NCBI GenBank assembly: GCA_009760855.2
Contig: WPIO01000145.1
Span: 833,001 to 897,000, forward strand
Direction: 5' to 3'
Source of the DNA: Cristatella mucedo
Lineage: Eukaryota > Bryozoa > Phylactolaemata > Cristatellidae
DNA: 64,000 nt
Shown here: piece by piece, positions 60,061-64,000 of the stretch
Layout: every line of letters begins with the position of its first letter
Position numbering within the stretch: position 1 is the first letter of the stretch
Made by a program: the position numbers and the translations under genes
Notes under the pieces: generated by a model
What the model was told of the DNA's origin: nothing
The model's database searches: none
The model's input: only the letters and a program-made list of their open reading frames with translations

Positions 60061-62557
60061 ATCTAAAAGTCTCTTCGTGTAATTTGGCATTTGATTGCAA
60101 GAAAGATAGTCAAATGCTTAATGATGCTTGTTTTGGCACGACATCTAAGTCGTTACTGACCATTACTATTGCTTTCATAGGGTGCTAATTAAAATACTTA
60201 TTTTTAGAATTTTCGTTAGATTGACATAGCGGGTTTCAATGCGTCTGTACTGCTAATTGACCGTAAACGAAGACGCCCAAGCTTAAATGGGCTGCCTATG
60301 GATCAAATGACATCTCAAGAGCTCTACGTAAATTTCTTAGGCTTATCTAAAAAAATGCATAGAATGGCAATTCAGTTGTGAATACCAGTGTTTCAAAAAA
60401 GCAGCTTTCCAAAACCTACCAGTCAGGTAGCACCTTCACGCTAATAGGAATTATAGTTGTTCTTTGCTACCAAAGTAGAAACTGAGTTAAGCTACCCGGG
60501 TGCATCAATTTTCAAAATACCAGATATTGATTCACGCGCTTAAGCTTCGGCTCGTTAGCAAGAAATTGTCTCAAAATATGCCAGCTAATATAATTAGTGA
60601 TATAAAGTGATCAAATTAGATAAGCGAATTCAACTCCAGGTCACGGAGCAAGCCGGCTTATTTACGCGGAGGTAGGCTGATACTTCACTGAGCATGGCCG
60701 GGCTGTAAAAGAGCTCAATTAGCGACTTTTTGAAGGGAACATAGTCCATTTAGTGCTAGGAAATTTTGGTAAAATGTGAGTGATGCTTTAGTGTTTGCAA
60801 GAATCCCAATGTCTGCATCTTAAACGCTTCGCTGAAACGACCGTACGATCGACTGTACTATAAATGAGGCATTCATACTAGGTAGAAGTATCCGTCTGAC
60901 TATGGGTTAATATATATTTTAGATATATATTATATATATATATATATTATATATATTTATATATATTATATTATATATATTTTATATTATATATATAATA
61001 TATATTTTAGATTGCCGCCTATTATTCTTATCAATAAATGAATTCAAGCTGAGAAAACAACTGTATCTATTGAACAACTGATTTGTGTGCTATATCCTGT
61101 GTATTCCTTGACACTTGGTAGAGACTTTGCTCGTGCTTCTTCTTCCTCTTCTTCTGAAAAAAAAACTGGTCAGCCGTAAAAGGTACAGTCCTGTCGCCGG
61201 GAAAGATTAAGAATGCTTGACAGAATTATAAAACGTTGAAGCTAATTTAGTGCTGAATTCACACGTTAGCATGCCAATAAATCTTGTCTTACATACGCGT
61301 CAAGCAAACTGTAGGGCTATGCCAACTACAGCCAAAATGCGGTGGGTAGCCGGGGCGTCAGTTGTTTGTCCTGAGAGCTTATAGTCGCAAAAAGAATCTG
61401 TCCAAGTCTGAGCATAGGCTGATAGCAGATCACGTGTACGAGGCGCTGTGATATATGTTTTTTTGCTCATCGACTCAAATCAATTCTGGGAAGCATCATA
61501 TATAAGAGTTAAGCTGCACTTTAATAATACTTTGTCATGTGACTCTCAACATTGAAGTTGTATTTATTAAGTATTTAGTTTCCATCTGCAAATTTTAAAC
61601 CACCAAAATACTTTTTGTAGACCTGTGAACTTACAGAAATAACTAATTAAGTTCACAAATACCCCAGATATATGAACTCTGAATATTTTACGGGATTATC
61701 GACCATGAGCTTGCTAACCTTAGCTCCCAGACCCTTAAAACATAAAATCCGAGCATTCTGTAGAAATAAAAAGGTTTCGATGTACTGCAGGATCATTATG
61801 TCGTGTATTATCACTCACTGCAGTAGAATAAATTCATCGAAGCGTAAACATGCGTTCCAACTCATCGAGAAAATGGCCCATAAGCTTATGGACCCTCCAG
61901 AAATACTAGATTCTCTCTAACAAAACCATATCTTGGATGAACGCTGTACAGCATGAGCATTAAATACAATTTTTGGCGGAGATAAAAAGTTTCTAAAAAT
62001 ACCATTTCATAAGTAAGTGTCAAGAAAATCTTTCATGTTGTACAAAGTTGAATAAAAGGAAATGAGATCTCTAACCATTTTATATGCCCGACCATTATCT
62101 GTTTTAAAATTATTTAAGATTTACAATGTTTCCTCAGTTAATCCTGCTCTTTCAGAGATTGCATAACAAGCTGCTAAATACGGTGAATTCGCTTGGAATG
62201 AGGGTTAATCTTAGAGCAGTTTCTCTGTTTGGCAATCCTATGGGAAATCTACCAAGACTGCAAACATTAGCTCACTTAACCATCAAAGCAGGGAGAGACG
62301 CATGTAGCATGCTTAAGGTTATCCAGCTTGATCATCAGTGAGTCCGCAAGTTTATTTTCCACGGTTAAAGGCACAATAACTTTTCAAATACCTCCGCAAT
62401 GCTTGTGGCTGGATAAAGTGCAGAGTTCTCTGTCACTCTAATTTTTTAATGATATTGAATCGATCAAGTAATAGCTAAGTCAGGATAAGGAATATTTCCG
62501 AACTTGATTTCCTTATCGCATTGCTGATACTGTATGAAAATTGACAATAGATCTTAC
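60061..62557. other. Intron sequence with TA-rich patch
   Basis: A TA-rich low-complexity patch lies at 60908-61008. Frames at 61672-61920 and 62126-62341 on the plus strand have no recognised motif and no splice support. Confidence 0.4.
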
Positions 62558-62743
62558 CAGGACTACAGGCCAACTGAGAACTGTGCCAGGTCCAGGACCC
62601 ACTCCAGCAAGTTGCATTACCGTCACCGCCAGTGGGGACATAACCTTGGCTGCATTGCATCGTGATGTCTTGGCCATTGAAGTAGGCAGTGCTAGCGATG
62701 CCAGAAGCGATAGTCAAGCCAGTCGACGTGGGTAATGGGCAAG
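62558..62743 (-). CDS. Sushi domain exon 1 (first clear exon)
   Basis: The acceptor TTATCTTGTAG and donor CCTG|GTAAGA bound 186 bp, the shortest of the set, phase 1-1. It reads CPLPTSTGLTIASGIA, ITMQCSQGYVPTGG, ATCWSGSWTW and LACSPG: four cysteines in sushi order. The first codon is split (xCT), so at least one more exon lies upstream (above 62.75 kb or beyond the window). The intron to exon 2 is the second largest seen (5.66 kb). Confidence 0.9.
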
Positions 62744-63159
62744 CTACAAGATAATTGTGTTACTAGTTAAACCAATTACATAGATAAGTTAACAGACTGA
62801 CTGTGAATCTTGCACTACGACAACAATGAAATAATATTTTCCTATAGCAGAATTTGAATTGCAGTTACTGAAGTTGTTTTAGGATGTCAGAAGCTTGTTG
62901 TAGTCACTCTTTCATCATGTCGTATTTTACATATACAGAAAATTGCACTCCTGGCCTACTATTTAAGTACGTACGAGTTTCGCCGTGATATTCAAGGCTC
63001 CGTAACTTCACTAAAATGTCTGTTAATAATCTAACATGCAATGAAGTAATCTTTTCCGCGATTCTGAAGATATGCCATCTGGCAGCATTAAAATGTTTTC
63101 GGCTATCAGGATTTACCAAACTACAATGCATGCCGTATTAGGTCGCCGAACCATCTACA

Positions 63160-63300
63160 TATAGAGCCCAGGAGGATAAGTGCTACCTCTTTAAGATCGA
63201 GGTCGGAGATTCAAATCCTGTGGTGGGCTATCCTTTAAGGCCAAGTGCATGCATTGATAAAAGCTGTTATGTCTTCTGCTGTTATGCAAATGAGGTCGTT
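63160..63300 (+). mobile_element. Possible tRNA-derived SINE, decayed
   Basis: GAGCCCAGGAGGATAAGTGC, then GATCGAGGTCGGAGATTC and AAATCCTGTGG resembles the head of the 25.6 kb SINE (B-box-like GAGATTCAAATCC), followed by GTGCATGCATTGAT like its palindrome. Confidence 0.5.
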
Positions 63301-63831
63301 TTGTCAGCAAATAATTGTAGAAGGCAATTAAGAAATCTGATTACTCTACCAAGCTTGAAATATTCAAAATATTAGCATATCAGCTGCCACTATTCGTAAA
63401 ATCTTATTACGAACCTTGCAGCTTTTTATTAAATTGGTTTGCTGCTATTTTCTTTACTCCACCAGGGGTTTGTCTTTCCGTTTTCCAATTTTGTTTATAC
63501 TACGATGGTGCAGTGGGCTCTTGCTTAGAAGGAACCAGAGAACTTCTTCCTATTGATGCTTTCAGCAGTGAACTCTGCAAGTCTTTGTCACATTGCAAAT
63601 ATGATAGCTTAAAGCATCAGTGAAATTTTAATATTTACTCGAATAGTTTTATAGTTTCATTAGTTTCTCTAGTTAGCTCACTGTGCTGGTCCTAGTAACT
63701 TCATCTGGCCTTAAATAACATTAGCAGCATAGTCGAACCTCCAGTTGAAGAAGCAAGACGGAAAACCTGACTCATAATAAAGTAAATCTGAATACGAAAA
63801 GAGGTGAGGTTTCTTGATGTAGTTTGTACGC

Positions 63832-63903
63832 CAGGAACTACAATACTTTTAAGAAAACTTTTGCAATTACACGCGCGGTCAGTTGATTCGATAACTATGC
63901 AAC
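63832..63903 (-). pseudogene. Possible sushi exon relic (72 bp)
   Basis: A strong acceptor (TTTCCTCTCTGCAG, 63904 on) is followed by GT TGC, exactly as in the real exons. The frame runs CIVIESTD... to SIVVPG, recalling the Cys start and CVPG end. It ends at CCTG before GCGTAC, a poor GC-type donor. The length keeps the phase 1-1 rule (72 bp) but the middle of the domain is missing. This may be a degenerate exon or chance. Confidence 0.28.
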
Positions 63904-64000
63904 CTGCAGAGAGGAAATAATGTCTGAAAGAGTCAGAAAGTATTAAAGTAGAGCGTATCACATATCATATATACCATTTTCGACTTAAGAAAGTTCAACT

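Larger units (their letters stand above)
35752..62743 (-). other. Multi-sushi-domain gene (11 exons seen, 5' end beyond or unidentified)
   Basis: Eleven minus-strand exons (62558-62743, 56701-56895, 55867-56061, 52874-53074, 51486-51677, 50734-50928, 44786-44983, 42792-42986, 42299-42496, 36055-36264, 35752-35946) each code one sushi/CCP domain. All start after AG with two bases of a split codon and end with one base before GT, so all junctions are phase 1 and the frame stays open for 2160 bp. Most junction codons make Gly. Sushi domains are extracellular protein-binding modules of complement regulators, adhesion molecules and receptors. I infer a secreted or surface protein with many N-x-S/T sites. 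No signal peptide exon was found, and the true C-terminus is uncertain. Introns range from 108 bp to about 6 kb and are filled with repeats. Confidence 0.85.

Overview
This window looks like genomic DNA from a metazoan, probably an aquatic or soft-bodied invertebrate; I cannot name the species. The reasons are its intron-split coding exons with consensus GT-AG sites, several families of non-LTR retrotransposons, tRNA-derived SINEs, a hAT MITE, long GA/CT/TA microsatellites and the absence of any long bacterial-type gene. Most long open frames here are retrotransposon fragments, microsatellite read-through or chance.

The one convincing host gene is on the minus strand from about 62.7 kb down to 35.75 kb. 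It has eleven separate exons, each coding exactly one sushi (CCP/SCR) domain. Every exon has a consensus acceptor and donor and every junction is phase 1, so the exons join into one open frame of 2160 bp (720 codons). Four of these exons (62558-62743, 51486-51677, 42299-42496, 35752-35946) have no in-frame start codon near their beginning and are easy to miss in an ORF scan. Sequence subtypes show that a three-exon block (types C, B, A) was duplicated in tandem. The 5' end of the gene lies beyond the window, and a possible 72-bp relic exon sits at 63.8-63.9 kb.

Layout. 0.4-3.8 kb: minus-strand CR1/L2-like LINE (family A) interrupted by a 333-bp solo LTR. 4.2-4.4 kb: SPIN-like hAT MITE with its target duplication. 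6.7-9.9 kb: pieces of a second LINE family (B). About 10.6-19.2 kb: tandem array of a roughly 3.4-3.5 kb unit, each copy starting next to a GA-rich satellite. 19.8-23.7 kb: cluster of four LINE A copies in opposing orientations. 25.6 kb: tRNA-derived SINE with a perfect 26-bp palindrome. 26.2-27.0 kb: broken C-terminus of an RLE-type (R2-like) LINE. 27.07-27.21 kb: (TA)n. 28.0-28.1 kb: ten-copy decamer array. 28.3-31.0 kb: more LINE A. 31-35.7 kb: mostly featureless AT-rich DNA with a candidate YY1-type promoter at 34.6 kb. 35.7-62.7 kb: the sushi gene, its introns loaded with LINE A, LINE B, SINE and other repeats.

Two repeats appear to work together. The tRNA-like SINE at 36.4-36.6 kb (relatives at 14.9 and 18.4 kb) ends in a tail that matches the 3' end of LINE A. 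The LINE A 3' end can fold into a short GC-rich hairpin, a plausible recognition structure for the shared reverse transcriptase.
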